Assembly: GCA_017474235.1 (NCBI GenBank)
Contig: JAFVIB010000049.1
Location: 1 to 48,901 of the forward strand
Direction of reading: 5' to 3'
Length of the DNA: 48,901 nt
Origin: Alistipes sp.
GTDB lineage: Bacteria; Bacteroidota; Bacteroidia; Bacteroidales; Rikenellaceae
Of the stretch, positions 7,848-17,367 are shown piece after piece. Every line of letters begins with the position of its first letter. The first letter of the stretch is position 1. The notes under the pieces were generated by a model. That model was not told the DNA's origin and searched no databases. It saw only the letters and a program-made list of their open reading frames with translations. Position numbers and translations under genes: made by a program.

Positions 7848-9251
7848 TTACAACCTCTTTTTCAATCCTCGCTCAGCAGCAAGCTGCTCCAACATTCGAT
7901 GGGCTGCATCGTAGTCATTTGGTATCTCGCCATCCAAAATGGCATTTTTGATAATCTCCTTAATCTCTCCCAGCAGGCTACACGGCGGAACATCGTACTC
8001 GCGCATAATTATATCGCCCGTAATTGGCGGTTGGAAGTTGCGGATACGGTCACGCTCCTCCAAATCCTTCATCTTCTCACGCACAAGTGCAAAGTTCTCC
8101 AAGAATCGCTTTACCTTCTGCTCGATACCCGATGTAATATCTGCCTCACAGAGGGTCATCAACTTCTCCACATCATCTCCCGCCTCAAAGAGCAGGCGAC
8201 GCACAGCCGAATCGGTAACAATATCCTCTGCAAGAATTATCGGACGCAGATGCAGAAAGACCATCTTCTGCACAAACCTCATAGGCTCGCCCAATGGCAG
8301 ACCCAAACGGCGGAAAATCGGCTGTATCATCTTTGAGCCGACCACCTCGTGACCGTGGAACGACCACCCTATTTTGGCATCATAACTCTTGCACTGCGGC
8401 TTGGCTATATCGTGCAAAACAGCCGCCCAGCGGAGCCACAAATCGTCACTCTTGCGAGCAACATTATCCAGCACCTTGAGCGTATGCTTAAAGTTGTCTT
8501 TATGTGCGTGATTACCCCTCTTCTCTACCCCGCAGAGGTTATGAAGTTCAGGGAAAATCAACTCCAACAAACCCGTAAGCTCCAGCAGTTCAAAGCCTAT
8601 CGACGGCACAGGTGAAGCGACTATCTTATTGAGTTCCACAATGATACGCTCCTTTGACACAATCTTTATTCGCTCTCTGTTTCTGCGAATAGCCTCAAAG
8701 GTCTCATCCTCCAAATCAAAGCCCAACTGCGATGCAAAGCGGATACCGCGCATCATTCTCAGAGGGTCATCCGAGAATGTCACATCGGGGTCACATGGAG
8801 TGCGGATAATGCAATCCTCAAGGTCGTACATACCGTCAAAAGGATCGACCAACTCGCCGAAATTCTCTCCATTGAGCGACCACGCCATAGCGTTTATAGT
8901 AAAGTCGCGGCGACGCTGATCATCCTCAATCGTTCCATCCTCAACATGCGGCTTGCGCGAGTCGGGCGAATAGGACTCTTTACGGGCTCCGACAAACTCA
9001 ATCTCCAACCCTCCGTGGTGCAACATAGCCGTTCCGAAACGCTTGAAAACCACCACATTGGTCTTCAGCTCGGCTGCAAGTGCCTCTGCAATCTCAATAC
9101 CGCTGCCAACCACCACCACATCAATATCCGAACACTTGCGGCGTAGGTAGTAGTCTCTTACATAACCACCTATAACAAACGCCTGCACGCCACGGCTATC
9201 GACAAGTCGTGAAATCTTCTTGAATATGGGTAGCGATAGCGGATTACTCAT
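7848..9251 (-). CDS. cca: tRNA nucleotidyltransferase (CCA-adding/poly(A) polymerase family, HD domain)
   Basis: 467 residues. The class II nucleotidyltransferase head has GGYVRD at 28-33 and the metal-binding SDIDVVVVG (D42, D44); [11 protein letters not shown] follows. A C-terminal HD domain carries [10 protein letters not shown]. It adds or repairs the 3' CCA of tRNAs. Four of the five tRNA genes in the window do not encode CCA, so the cell needs this activity. It overlaps the end of pdxJ by 8 nt and is second in that operon. A poly(A) polymerase role cannot be excluded from sequence. Confidence 0.9.
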   Translation of the reverse strand: MSNPLSLPIFKKISRLVDSRGVQAFVIGGYVRDYYLRRKCSDIDVVVVGSGIEIAEALAAELKTNVVVFKRFGTAMLHHGGLEIEFVGARKESYSPDSRKPHVEDGTIEDDQRRRDFTINAMAWSLNGENFGELVDPFDGMYDLEDCIIRTPCDPDVTFSDDPLRMMRGIRFASQLGFDLEDETFEAIRRNRERIKIVSKERIIVELNKIVASPVPSIGFELLELTGLLELIFPELHNLCGVEKRGNHAHKDNFKHTLKVLDNVARKSDDLWLRWAAVLHDIAKPQCKSYDAKIGWSFHGHEVVGSKMIQPIFRRLGLPLGEPMRFVQKMVFLHLRPIILAEDIVTDSAVRRLLFEAGDDVEKLMTLCEADITSGIEQKVKRFLENFALVREKMKDLEERDRIRNFQPPITGDIIMREYDVPPCSLLGEIKEIIKNAILDGEIPNDYDAAHRMLEQLAAERGLKKRL

Positions 9252-9963
9252 CTTTCAGACAACGACGATATAGTTGAACCGTATTCTCAAGACCATAGTA
9301 GAGCGCATCACTAATCAGTGCATGACCGATAGATACCTCATCACACCAACTAATCTGCTCTGCAAAATACTTCAAATTCTCGAGTGACAAATCGTGACCG
9401 GCATTAAGACCCAAACCGCACTCCCTTGCAACCTCAGCTGCTGCAACATACGGAGCAATAGCAGCCTCACGGTCAGCAGCATAGTCACGCGCATACGCCT
9501 CTGTATATAGCTCCACACGGTCCGCTCCGCACTCCTTAGCCCCTCTGACCATCTCCGGCACAGGGTCAACAAAGATAGAGACGCGAATACCGTACTTATG
9601 GAACTTACTGCACATCTCGGTCAAGAACTCTCGATTTCTTACCGTATCCCAACCGGCATTTGATGTAATTGCATCCGGAGCATCAGGCACAAGGGTAACC
9701 TGCGCAGGCACAACCTCGCACACCAAATCTACAAACGAGTCGATAGGATTTCCCTCGATGTTAAGCTCGGTAGTAACCACCTTTTTAAGCTCCCTCACAT
9801 CGCTATAACGGATATGGCGGGCATCCGGACGAGGATGTACAGTAATGCCCTGACCTCCAAAACGCTCAATAGCCACTGCTGCCTTGACAACATCCGGCAT
9901 ATTTCCGCCGCGAGAGTTGCGAATAACGGCAATCTTGTTTATATTTACACTCAGTTTTGTCAT
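9244..9963 (-). CDS. pdxJ: Pyridoxine 5'-phosphate synthase PdxJ
   Basis: 239 residues from the ATG at 9961-9963. The open frame reaches 9996 but would then run through the promoter region; [20 protein letters not shown] matches the family start. It is a TIM barrel with the [21 protein letters not shown] phosphate/substrate region, ELNIEGNP, and a C-terminal [12 protein letters not shown] and [10 protein letters not shown]. It condenses 1-deoxyxylulose 5-phosphate with aminoacetone phosphate to give PNP in the DXP-dependent vitamin B6 route. It is divergent from nadK. Confidence 0.95.
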   Translation of the reverse strand: MTKLSVNINKIAVIRNSRGGNMPDVVKAAVAIERFGGQGITVHPRPDARHIRYSDVRELKKVVTTELNIEGNPIDSFVDLVCEVVPAQVTLVPDAPDAITSNAGWDTVRNREFLTEMCSKFHKYGIRVSIFVDPVPEMVRGAKECGADRVELYTEAYARDYAADREAAIAPYVAAAEVARECGLGLNAGHDLSLENLKYFAEQISWCDEVSIGHALISDALYYGLENTVQLYRRCLKDE

Positions 9964-9989
9964 AACACCCAAAAAAATAGTTATCTTTG
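9956..9989 (+). promoter_or_regulatory. Promoter for nadK
   Basis: TTTG at 9956-9959 and TATCTTTG at 9982-9989, spacer 22 bp (slightly long). The predicted start near 9995 gives a leader of about 30 nt. The -33 box lies over the pdxJ start region. Confidence 0.6.
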
Positions 9990-9993
9990 CCCA

Positions 9994-10001
9994 CAAAGTT
10001 A
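9994..10001 (-). promoter_or_regulatory. -7 box of the divergent pdxJ promoter
   Basis: The minus strand reads TAACTTTG here, 30 nt before the pdxJ ATG. No good TTTG is found at the -33 position. The box lies 4 bp from the nadK -7 box, so the two polymerases would compete for the same DNA. Confidence 0.5.
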
Positions 10002-10023
10002 AACATTTTCTTCAAGAGTTGGA

Positions 10024-10899
10024 ATGAAAATCATACTTTTTTCGCGTCCACTACAGCCGACGCACCGAGAGAAGATAGTTAAAATATTTACAGCCATAGA
10101 GCACTACGGCTTTGATTTTGCCGTAAACGAGGAGGCTGCGCACTCTATTGAGCAGTTTATTGGGCGTACAATTACGCCCGAACAGCGTTATGGCAGCAGC
10201 ATCGGAAATATCGATTCTGAGGCTGTAATGGTCTGCTATGGTGGCGACGGAACTCTATTAGAGGGTATTCACAGACTCGATGGCAACGATATTGCAGTGG
10301 TGGGTATCAACTCCGGTCGTCTTGGCTTTTTGGCTCTGGCGCAGAGTAGTGAAATTGACGAAGTTTTTGAGCAGATTGCAACCAAATCTCTACTTATAGA
10401 GCATCGCGCAATGATTGCCGTAACCGGTAATTTGGGAGGCGAGCAGCAGAGAGTCTATGCCCTTAATGAGGTGGCTGTTCAGCGTCTTGGAGCGACGATG
10501 ATTTCGGTCGATATGACAATCGACTCAAAGCCGACACTCACCTGCAATGGCGATGGCGTAATTATCTCAACACCAACAGGTTCGACAGCCTACTCACTCA
10601 GCGCAGGCGGACCCATCATTGCCCCATCTTGTCGCTGTTTGGTCTTCACTCCACTCTCACCGCATAACCTCACTCTGCGACCTGTTGTTACACCCGACAG
10701 CAGTGTGATTACACTTACTATCCATACCCGCAGCAATGAGGCTTCTATCTCGGCAGACAATCGCACCTTTGCACTTGCCGATGGAGAGAGTATCGAGATA
10801 AAAATCGCTCAAAGGAGCATATCTCTTGCCGTTCCACACAATATTTCGTTCTACGATTCGTTGAGAAATAAGTTGATGTGGGGTGTAGATAATCGCTAA
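10024..10899 (+). CDS. nadK: NAD kinase
   Basis: 291 residues. The signature GGDGT lies at 73-77, followed by INSGRLGFL, NEVAVQR and the STPTGSTAYSLSAGGPI nucleotide-binding segment, all diagnostic of the ATP-NAD kinase family. It phosphorylates NAD to NADP in the cytoplasm. ATG 10024 fits the promoter at 9956-9989. It is divergent from pdxJ and upstream of uppS, from which it is separated by a 63-nt gap carrying a separate -7 box. Confidence 0.95.
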   Translation: MKIILFSRPLQPTHREKIVKIFTAIEHYGFDFAVNEEAAHSIEQFIGRTITPEQRYGSSIGNIDSEAVMVCYGGDGTLLEGIHRLDGNDIAVVGINSGRLGFLALAQSSEIDEVFEQIATKSLLIEHRAMIAVTGNLGGEQQRVYALNEVAVQRLGATMISVDMTIDSKPTLTCNGDGVIISTPTGSTAYSLSAGGPIIAPSCRCLVFTPLSPHNLTLRPVVTPDSSVITLTIHTRSNEASISADNRTFALADGESIEIKIAQRSISLAVPHNISFYDSLRNKLMWGVDNR

Positions 10900-10946
10900 A
10901 TTTTGTGATTATCTGCACGAAAACGCATTTTTTCAGAAAAAAGAGT

Positions 10947-10954
10947 TATATTTG
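10947..10954 (+). promoter_or_regulatory. -7 box for uppS, giving a nearly leaderless mRNA
   Basis: TATATTTG lies only 8 nt before the uppS ATG. With the usual 5-8 nt to the start site, the mRNA would begin within a few bases of the ATG. No clear TTTG is present at -33. Confidence 0.45.
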
Positions 10955-10962
10955 CGAGTTAT

Positions 10963-11673
10963 ATGGGCAATAGTGAACGCATACCAACTCATATTGCTAT
11001 CATTATGGATGGCAATGGTCGATGGGCAAAGTCTCTCGGCAAGGAGCGTTATGAGGGTCATATTGAGGGGGTAAACTCCGTGCGCGAGTGCATCAAGGCT
11101 GCTCGCAGAAACGGTGTTCGCTACCTCACTCTCTACGCATTCTCGACAGAGAATTGGGGTCGCCCGATTGAGGAGGTAGATGCTCTGATGGAGCTATTTT
11201 GTAAGAGCGTTATCGCAGAGACTCCTGAGCTTGTGGCTCAGGGTGTTCGTGTGGTGATGATTGGTCGCAGAGACCGCTTCTCAGAGCGCGTTTGTTCTCA
11301 TCTACAACAGATTGAGCAGGATACGGCTGCGGGAGATAAGCTGACGCTTGTCCTTGCATTCGATTACTCGTCACGCGATGAGATTACAACAGCTGTACGC
11401 TCTATTGCTCAGAGGGTTGCATCGGGAGAGGTAAAGGTTGAAGATATTTGTGAGCAGACTGTATCCGAGAACCTCTATACAGCCGCTATTCCCGACCCGG
11501 ACTTTATTATCCGCACAAGTGGCGAGTGCCGCCTGAGTAACTTTTTGCTTTGGCAGTCAAGCTATGCGGAGATGTACTTCCCGGAGGTGATGTGGCCCGA
11601 CTTTAAGCAGGAGGAGTTTGATAAAGCTTTGGAGGTATATGCTTCGCGCGAGCGTCGCTATGGCAAGCTCTAA
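10963..11673 (+). CDS. uppS: Isoprenyl (undecaprenyl) diphosphate synthase
   Basis: 236 residues. HIAIIMDGNGRWA at 10-22 includes the catalytic Asp16 and the diphosphate-binding Arg20. TLYAFSTENWGRP, and the C-terminal RTSGECRLSNFLLWQSSYAE, complete the cis-prenyltransferase fingerprint. It makes the C55 lipid carrier for peptidoglycan and O-antigen/capsule assembly. ATG 10963 is the only sensible start. It is followed 18 nt later by bamA, an arrangement usual in Bacteroidota. Confidence 0.95.
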   Translation: MGNSERIPTHIAIIMDGNGRWAKSLGKERYEGHIEGVNSVRECIKAARRNGVRYLTLYAFSTENWGRPIEEVDALMELFCKSVIAETPELVAQGVRVVMIGRRDRFSERVCSHLQQIEQDTAAGDKLTLVLAFDYSSRDEITTAVRSIAQRVASGEVKVEDICEQTVSENLYTAAIPDPDFIIRTSGECRLSNFLLWQSSYAEMYFPEVMWPDFKQEEFDKALEVYASRERRYGKL

Positions 11674-11691
11674 AGCCAAAATGATATTTTG

Positions 11692-14322
11692 ATGAAGTAT
11701 ATTTTTAAATACCTGATTTTTGCACTTCTGATGTTATCCACACTCAGCGTGGCGGCACAGAATAGTAAGGAGGAGCGCGCCGAGCGCAAGAAGGCTCGTA
11801 CTGAGTTGCGAGAGACCCTGCGTGCCAACAAGAACGCACAGCAGAAGAGAGGTCCGGTAGAGATGTTTGAGAATCCGGATGATGATTTTGAGATTCCGCA
11901 GGGTGCAGAGTTTATGGATAGCAAGGAGCCTAAGCTCTATCACATCCGCAAGGTAAACATCCACGGTGTAAAGTACCTCAACCACGACATTCTCCGCTCT
12001 GCGTCGGGTTTGGTTCCGGGAGATTCTGTATATCTGCCGGGGCCGTTTATTCAGAATGCGGCAAACCGTCTTTGGATGCAGCGTTACTTTGAGGATATTC
12101 AGATTGGTGCAACTATCGAGGGCGATAGTCTTGATTTGGAGGTTATGCTCAAGGAGCGTCCGCGAGTGATGAACTGGAAGATTGGCGGTGTACCGAAGAG
12201 CAAGAGTGCCGACCTTATTAACGAGCTGAAGCTCAAGCGTGGTCACGAGCTCTCTGACCATATCATCGACAAGAATACAAAGCTTATCAAGAAGCACTTC
12301 TCTGACAAGGGTTTCCGTAACTGTGAGGTCACTGCAACATTTGAGCAGGATAGTGTTGTCAAGCAGGGTGTCAATGTGACATTCAATGTTGTCAAGAATC
12401 CTCGTGTTCGTATCGGCAGCATCACATTTGAGGGTAATAAGAACATCGAGGGTAAGCGCCTTGAGCGTGCGTTCAAGAAGACCCACAAGGTAAGCTACAA
12501 GTTCTGGCAGCAGACAAAGCTGATGGAGAAGGACTATGAGGAGGACAAGGAGTTGCTTATCGACTTCTACAACTCTAAGGGTTTCCGTAATGCGCATATC
12601 CTCTCCGACTCTATCTACACAATCAACGAGAAGCGTTTAGGCATACATATCAAGCTCGAAGAGGGTAATAAGTACTATATCCGCAATGTCTCTTGGGTGG
12701 GTAACTCTCGCTACGATACAGAGTACTTGCAGAAGTTGCTCTCTGTGAAGAGTGGCGATGTGTATGACAAGAAGTCTATCCATAAGCGTCTCGGTATTGG
12801 TAAGGAGATGAATCCGGAGGAGATGTCTATCTCGAGCCTCTATCAGAATGATGGTTATCTGGTCTCTCAGATTGAGCCGGCAGAGATTGTTGTCGGTCCT
12901 GACTCTCTCGACCTCGAGGTGCGCGTATTTGAGGGTAAGCAGTTTACTATCAATAATGTAGGCATTTCGGGTAATATGCGAGTAGATGACGAGGTTATCC
13001 GTCGTGAGCTCTACACCCGTCCGGGCGAGCTGTATAACCGCGCACTGCTTATGCAGACCATCCGTACCCTTGCCGGTATGCAGCACTTCAACGAGGAGGC
13101 TATTATGCCGGACATCAAGCTCGTTCAGGGTGCAGCAGACCTTGTAGATATCAACTGGCCTCTCGAGGAGAAGGCGTCAGACCAATTTAACATTGCAGCA
13201 GGTTGGGGTTCGGGAACTTTCGTGGGTTCTGTGGGTATTACCCTCAACAACCTCTCTGTTCGCAACTTCTTCAAGAAGGGTGCTTGGCGTCCTTACCCTA
13301 TGGGTCAGAACCAGCGTCTGTCTATCTCGGGTCAGACCAACGGTACATACTACAAGGCTCTCTCACTGAGCTTCTCTGAGCCGTGGTTGGGCGGTCATAA
13401 GCCAAACTCACTCACTATCTCGGGTCACCTCTCAGAATCTAACGATGCCTACTACCCTTGGCAGAAGGCAAATACCTTCTTCCGCTCTTATGGTGCAGCA
13501 ATTGGTTTGGGTAAGCGTCTGTCGTGGCCAGACCCATACTTCCAATTCTATGCAGAGTTGTCATACCTGCGCTACGGTCTGAAGGGCTATACCTCGTTTG
13601 TGATGGAGAATGGTAATGCAAATACGCTGGCGATGAAGTTTATCTTGGCGCGTAACTCTACCGACCAGCCAATCTACCCACGCCGAGGTTCAGACATCTC
13701 ACTTTCATTGCAGATTACCCCTCCATTCTCGGCTATGGATGGTAAGGACTATGCAAGTAACACCCTTACCGAGCAGGAGCGTTGGCGTTGGATTGAGTTC
13801 CACAAATGGCAGTTCAAGGCGCAGTGGTTCCAGCCTATCAGCCGAAATAACAACCTGGTGCTGATGGCAAAGGCAGAGATGGGATTCTTGGGTCACTACA
13901 ATAAGAATAAGGTATCTCCATTCGAGCGATTCCAGGTCGGTGGTGACGGTATGACCGGTTACAGCATCTATGGTGTCGATATTATCTCACTGCGTGGTTA
14001 TGAGGATGGTGATCTTGACCCTGTAGGCGAGCGATACTCTGTGGCGTATAATAAATATACGGTAGAGCTTCGCTACCCTGTAATCCTCAAGCCATCGTCA
14101 CAAATCTATGTGCTCGGCTTCCTTGAGGCTGGTAACGGATTCTCGTCTTGGAAGGACTTCTCGCCATTTAAGGTTAAGCGTTCTGCCGGTGTTGGTGTTC
14201 GCCTCTATCTGCCAATTGTCGGTATGATGGGTATCGACTGGGGTTGGGGCTTCGACCCTGCAGCGGGTCAGAGCAAGCGTAGTGGTAGCCAATTCCACTT
14301 CGTTATCGGTCAGAACTTCTAA
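11692..14322 (+). CDS. bamA: Outer membrane protein assembly factor BamA
   Basis: 876 residues from ATG 11692 (a TTG at 11689 is also in frame but less likely). Signal peptide ends near AAQ (residue 23). A Lys/Glu/Arg-rich linker (about 24-60) precedes the POTRA repeats (about 80-430, e.g. YHIRKVNIHGVKYLN and RVRIGSITFEGNKNIEGK). The Omp85 barrel starts at about 498 (FNIAAGWGSGTFVGSVGIT), the loop-6 motif is SLRGYEDGD at about 765, and the C-terminal residue is Phe, as required for barrel recognition. It is the catalytic core of outer-membrane protein insertion; partner BamD is at 332. Confidence 0.95.
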   Translation: MKYIFKYLIFALLMLSTLSVAAQNSKEERAERKKARTELRETLRANKNAQQKRGPVEMFENPDDDFEIPQGAEFMDSKEPKLYHIRKVNIHGVKYLNHDILRSASGLVPGDSVYLPGPFIQNAANRLWMQRYFEDIQIGATIEGDSLDLEVMLKERPRVMNWKIGGVPKSKSADLINELKLKRGHELSDHIIDKNTKLIKKHFSDKGFRNCEVTATFEQDSVVKQGVNVTFNVVKNPRVRIGSITFEGNKNIEGKRLERAFKKTHKVSYKFWQQTKLMEKDYEEDKELLIDFYNSKGFRNAHILSDSIYTINEKRLGIHIKLEEGNKYYIRNVSWVGNSRYDTEYLQKLLSVKSGDVYDKKSIHKRLGIGKEMNPEEMSISSLYQNDGYLVSQIEPAEIVVGPDSLDLEVRVFEGKQFTINNVGISGNMRVDDEVIRRELYTRPGELYNRALLMQTIRTLAGMQHFNEEAIMPDIKLVQGAADLVDINWPLEEKASDQFNIAAGWGSGTFVGSVGITLNNLSVRNFFKKGAWRPYPMGQNQRLSISGQTNGTYYKALSLSFSEPWLGGHKPNSLTISGHLSESNDAYYPWQKANTFFRSYGAAIGLGKRLSWPDPYFQFYAELSYLRYGLKGYTSFVMENGNANTLAMKFILARNSTDQPIYPRRGSDISLSLQITPPFSAMDGKDYASNTLTEQERWRWIEFHKWQFKAQWFQPISRNNNLVLMAKAEMGFLGHYNKNKVSPFERFQVGGDGMTGYSIYGVDIISLRGYEDGDLDPVGERYSVAYNKYTVELRYPVILKPSSQIYVLGFLEAGNGFSSWKDFSPFKVKRSAGVGVRLYLPIVGMMGIDWGWGFDPAAGQSKRSGSQFHFVIGQNF

Positions 14323-14378
14323 TGGCAATATTTTTGAGAGCATAGCCGTTATAATAAAAACACTAAAAACAGAGAGTT

Positions 14379-14888
14379 ATGAAACGATTTATCTTTGCTT
14401 TGACAGCTTTGGTTTTCAGTGCCGGCATCGCATCTGCACAGAGGTATATTGTAGTAGATAGTGAGCAGATTTTCCGCTCGGTATCGGATTATAATGTCGC
14501 TATGACAACGCTCGACAACCTTGCAAAGGAGTATCAGACGAAGGTCGATAATGCCTATGCCGAGATTGAGAGTATGTATAATAGCTATATTCAACAGAAG
14601 CAGAACCTCACAACAGCTGCTCGCAATGCAAAGGAGCAGGAGATACTGTCAAAGGAGAAGGCTGTTGCCGAGTATCAGGAGGCGGTCTTTGGTAATGACG
14701 GCGTGATGATGAAAAAGCGTATAGAGCTCATTCAGCCTATACAGAAGAGAGTCTTTGCAGCTATTGAAAACTATGCAAAGAGTGGCGGATATGACCTTGT
14801 GCTTGACAGCGCAGCCAATGCAAGTATGCTCTACCACTCTGATAGCGTAAACCACACACAGAAAATTATTGAATTACTTAAACAATAA
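14379..14888 (+). CDS. OmpH/Skp-family periplasmic chaperone (first copy)
   Basis: 169 residues. Cleavable signal peptide (MKRFIFALTALVFSAGIASA, cut after ASA). The mature protein begins QRYIVVDSEQIFRSV, the Skp beta-strand that trimerises, followed by long coiled-coil tentacles (about 40-110) and a return strand GGYDLVLDSAANASMLYHSDS. Skp shields unfolded barrel proteins on the way to BamA, whose gene ends 57 nt upstream. Paired with a second copy 9 nt downstream. Confidence 0.88.
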   Translation: MKRFIFALTALVFSAGIASAQRYIVVDSEQIFRSVSDYNVAMTTLDNLAKEYQTKVDNAYAEIESMYNSYIQQKQNLTTAARNAKEQEILSKEKAVAEYQEAVFGNDGVMMKKRIELIQPIQKRVFAAIENYAKSGGYDLVLDSAANASMLYHSDSVNHTQKIIELLKQ

Positions 14889-14897
14889 CAAACAACT

Positions 14898-15419
14898 ATG
14901 AAAAAAATCTTTAAACTAACCCTCGTTCTGGCGATGGTAATCTCTTCAACTTCTGTATATGCACAGAAGCTTGCTCGTGTAAACTTCCAGGAGATTTTTG
15001 CCCTTATGCCGGAGACTAAGGAGATGCAGACCAATCTTGAGGCATTCAGCAAGGAGCTTCAGGAGCAGCTTGAGGCTATTCAGGTTGAGTTTAACAACCG
15101 CTATGCAGAGTTCGAGAAGGCTCAGGCTACTATGAACCCAACAGTAAAGCAGATGAAGCAGGCTGAGCTTAACGGTCTTCAGCAGCGTTATGCAGAGTTC
15201 AATCAGATTGCACAGCAGGACTTCGCAAAGAAGCAGCAGGAGCTTGCAGCACCTATTCAGGAGAAGCTCGATGCAGCTATCGCTAAGGTCGCTAAGGCTG
15301 GTGGCTACGCAGCTGTATTCGACTCTATGGGTTTTGTATATCACGACGACGCTCAGGTTATCGACCTTAACGGCGCAGTAAAGAAGGAGCTCGGCATCAC
15401 TGACGCCCCTGCTCAGTAA
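14898..15419 (+). CDS. OmpH/Skp-family periplasmic chaperone (second copy)
   Basis: 173 residues. Signal peptide to about residue 22 (VYAQ). KLARVNFQEIFALMPETKEMQ opens the mature domain. The tentacle region is very rich in Gln, Glu and Ala. GGYAAVFDSMGFVYHDDAQVIDL closes the fold. It has the same fold as the upstream copy but the two have diverged widely, so they may serve different clients or form separate trimers. A terminator follows. Confidence 0.88.
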   Translation: MKKIFKLTLVLAMVISSTSVYAQKLARVNFQEIFALMPETKEMQTNLEAFSKELQEQLEAIQVEFNNRYAEFEKAQATMNPTVKQMKQAELNGLQQRYAEFNQIAQQDFAKKQQELAAPIQEKLDAAIAKVAKAGGYAAVFDSMGFVYHDDAQVIDLNGAVKKELGITDAPAQ

Positions 15420-15428
15420 TGATAAGAG

Positions 15429-15465
15429 AGTAACAGGAGTTGTGAAAATTTCTGTTACTTTTTTT
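15429..15465 (+). terminator. Terminator after the bamA-ompH operon
   Basis: 8-bp stem (15429-15436 with 15452-15459), 15-nt loop, and a T run from 15458 to 15465. Confidence 0.7.
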
Positions 15466-15472
15466 CTGTAAA

Positions 15473-15504
15473 TTTGGTTTATATTATAAACTTGTTTATA
15501 TTTG
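15473..15504 (+). promoter_or_regulatory. Promoter for the membrane protein / winged-helix pair
   Basis: TTTG at 15473-15476, a 20-bp spacer and TATATTTG at 15497-15504: a full consensus match. The start site near 15510 lies downstream of the ATG at 15502, so the true start of the next gene is ATG 15535. Confidence 0.8.
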
Positions 15505-15534
15505 CAATGTCAAACAAACAAAACCAATAGAACT

Positions 15535-16137
15535 ATGGACAATCAGAAATCTTTAGAGATTATCTCGCAGATGATTGCAGATACCTCGGCGCAAATTGAG
15601 AGCAACAGTGGCAAATACTTCCTTGCTTGGGGCTATACGACTGTTGCCGTATCTATTTTTGAGTACTTTGTAATGGCTCTGCACCTCAACACGGCTCTTA
15701 TATGGGCTTGGTGGCTGATACCTGTAATTGGCGGATGCGCTACCCTATTGCTTGCTCGTCGAGAGGCTTCGCTGCCAAAGTCGTATGTTGACCGCAGTGT
15801 GAGTGCAGTGTGGACAGTCTTTGGTATCTCGTCGCTCTTTGCACTTGTTGCAGCGATGGTCTATGGAGCCTCTATGTTCTACCTCATTGTACTGCTGATG
15901 GGTATGGGTACTGTCATTACAGGTGCTATATGTCGCAATCGCAACCTCACCCTCTGCGGCTGTATAGCTATGTTGCTCGCACTTATCTTCCCTATCAAGC
16001 ATATTGCCCTAAAAAATATGGGTAGTGGTGCAGCAGAGTGGATTATTTACAGCGATATTATTATCTTTGCAGTGATATTCCTTGTGATGATGGTCATCCC
16101 GGGGCATATTCTAAACCGTAGATACCGCAAACAATAG
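15535..16137 (+). CDS. Hypothetical five-to-six-pass membrane protein
   Basis: 200 residues from ATG 15535 (MDNQKSLEIISQMIADT). The in-frame ATG at 15502 lies inside the promoter and is rejected. A soluble N-terminal helix of about 30 residues precedes five or six hydrophobic segments (around 34-52, 56-74, 90-110, 112-130, 136-150, 164-186) and a basic C-terminus. I recognise no catalytic motif. It is followed after 2 nt by a small winged-helix gene; this pairing of a short membrane protein with a HTH_34-like regulator recurs in Bacteroidota, with unknown function. Confidence 0.75.
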   Translation: MDNQKSLEIISQMIADTSAQIESNSGKYFLAWGYTTVAVSIFEYFVMALHLNTALIWAWWLIPVIGGCATLLLARREASLPKSYVDRSVSAVWTVFGISSLFALVAAMVYGASMFYLIVLLMGMGTVITGAICRNRNLTLCGCIAMLLALIFPIKHIALKNMGSGAAEWIIYSDIIIFAVIFLVMMVIPGHILNRRYRKQ

Positions 16138-16139
16138 CT

Positions 16140-16427
16140 ATGCTCAAACCGTTAGACCCGCTACTGCACTCAGAGCTGCGCCTTGCAGTTGTCTCGATAC
16201 TTATAGGTGTTGAGGATGCAGATTTTGTCTATCTGCGTGAGCGAACAGGTGCTACGGCAGGCAATCTGAGCGTGCAGATTGATAAACTCTCGAAGGCGGG
16301 CTATATTGAGGTCGTAAAGGGTTTTGCAGGTCGCAAACCCCGCACCCTCTGCCGCATAACGGAGCTTGGCAGAGCGGCATTTAGTAGCTATGTCTCGGCA
16401 TTAAAAGAGTATATCGAGGTAGAGTAG
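16140..16427 (+). CDS. Small winged-helix transcriptional regulator (HTH_34-like)
   Basis: 95 residues. The sequence LHSELRLAVVSILIGVEDADFVYLRERTGATAGNLSVQIDKLSKAGYIEVVKGFAGRKPRT is a compact MarR/ArsR-like winged helix: recognition helix at about 40-58 and wing at about 60-72. No effector domain. It sits 2 nt after the membrane protein and was almost certainly co-transcribed with it, so it probably controls that promoter or responds to a signal passed through the membrane partner; this is inference. Its end faces the leftward transporter gene. Confidence 0.8.
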   Translation: MLKPLDPLLHSELRLAVVSILIGVEDADFVYLRERTGATAGNLSVQIDKLSKAGYIEVVKGFAGRKPRTLCRITELGRAAFSSYVSALKEYIEVE

Positions 16428-16445
16428 TCGGGGTGTTGCTATAGT

Positions 16446-17336
16446 CTATCTTCTGTATGACGATATAACCATCCATACGCCTGCGAATAGCACCACGGCA
16501 AAGAGTGCCGTATCAAGATGCAGAACATCAAGACCCATAGCCACCGAGAGCGATACCGCAAGCACCGGCTGGATGTATGTATATATACTTGACACGGTCG
16601 GCTCTACAAAGCGGAGCGAGTAGTTGAGCAGCAAGTTTGGCAGATATGTCGGCACAATAAGCACAAATGCCGCTGCTGCCCACAGATGGGTATTCATACC
16701 TGTAAAATCACTCTTTACCACCGACTCGATACCTATCGGGAACATCACAATAGCCGATATGGTGTACATCGCTCGGAGCAGAGTTGTTATTCGATACTTT
16801 GCCACTAACCGCTTGAAAAAGACCATATATAGAGCAGTCACCGTAGCACTGCAAATCATCATCACATTACCCCACAACCCCGATTTGTCGTGAGTCGGGG
16901 TATTGCTTGTCACAATTACCGCCACAGCCGCTGCCATACCGATTATAAGCCCGACCGTTTTACGAGCCGTCAGGCGGTCTATCCGAGCTATAACAGATAC
17001 GAGCAGCACCAATAGCGGAACTATCGTGGCAATAATTGCACCGTCTATCGGTGAAGTGCGCGACAGACCAAACATCATCATTACTTTGCGAGCAACACCC
17101 ATAAGCAGTGCTGCAATAAATATTATGCCCCAATCGCTCCGCTCTATTGTCTGCGGACTCTCCCACAATCGAGGTATCCACGACAGCAGAGCCGCCACAA
17201 CAAGTGACGCCGTAACCATCGCCAACGGCTCTATATAACGCCCCAGCAACAGATTGTAAAACGGATAGTCACACGCCCACACAATATTACACCCCAGCAG
17301 TGCAATATGCGCCTTAAGAGTCTCTCTGCCTTCCAT
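16446..17336 (-). CDS. DMT/EamA-family transporter
   Basis: 296 residues from the ATG at 17334-17336 (MEGRETLKAHIALLG). The longer frame to 17354 would start at TTG. About ten hydrophobic helices in two EamA-like halves, including FVEPTVSSIYTYIQPVLAVSLSVAMG in the second half. Such proteins export small metabolites or amino acids; the substrate is not predictable. It is the last gene of the long leftward operon, 31 nt after ygiQ. A shared transcript with ygiQ is likely but not certain. Confidence 0.85.
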   Translation of the reverse strand: MEGRETLKAHIALLGCNIVWACDYPFYNLLLGRYIEPLAMVTASLVVAALLSWIPRLWESPQTIERSDWGIIFIAALLMGVARKVMMMFGLSRTSPIDGAIIATIVPLLVLLVSVIARIDRLTARKTVGLIIGMAAAVAVIVTSNTPTHDKSGLWGNVMMICSATVTALYMVFFKRLVAKYRITTLLRAMYTISAIVMFPIGIESVVKSDFTGMNTHLWAAAAFVLIVPTYLPNLLLNYSLRFVEPTVSSIYTYIQPVLAVSLSVAMGLDVLHLDTALFAVVLFAGVWMVISSYRR

Positions 17337-17367
17337 ATAAACGGAACCTCGCAACTATCAAGCCAAA

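Noticed and set aside
11734-12597. 287-codon open frame antisense to bamA
   Set aside because: It is a shadow of biased codons of bamA; no promoter or family features.
15502-15534. Upstream ATG of the membrane protein gene
   Set aside because: It overlaps the -7 box and precedes the predicted transcription start.
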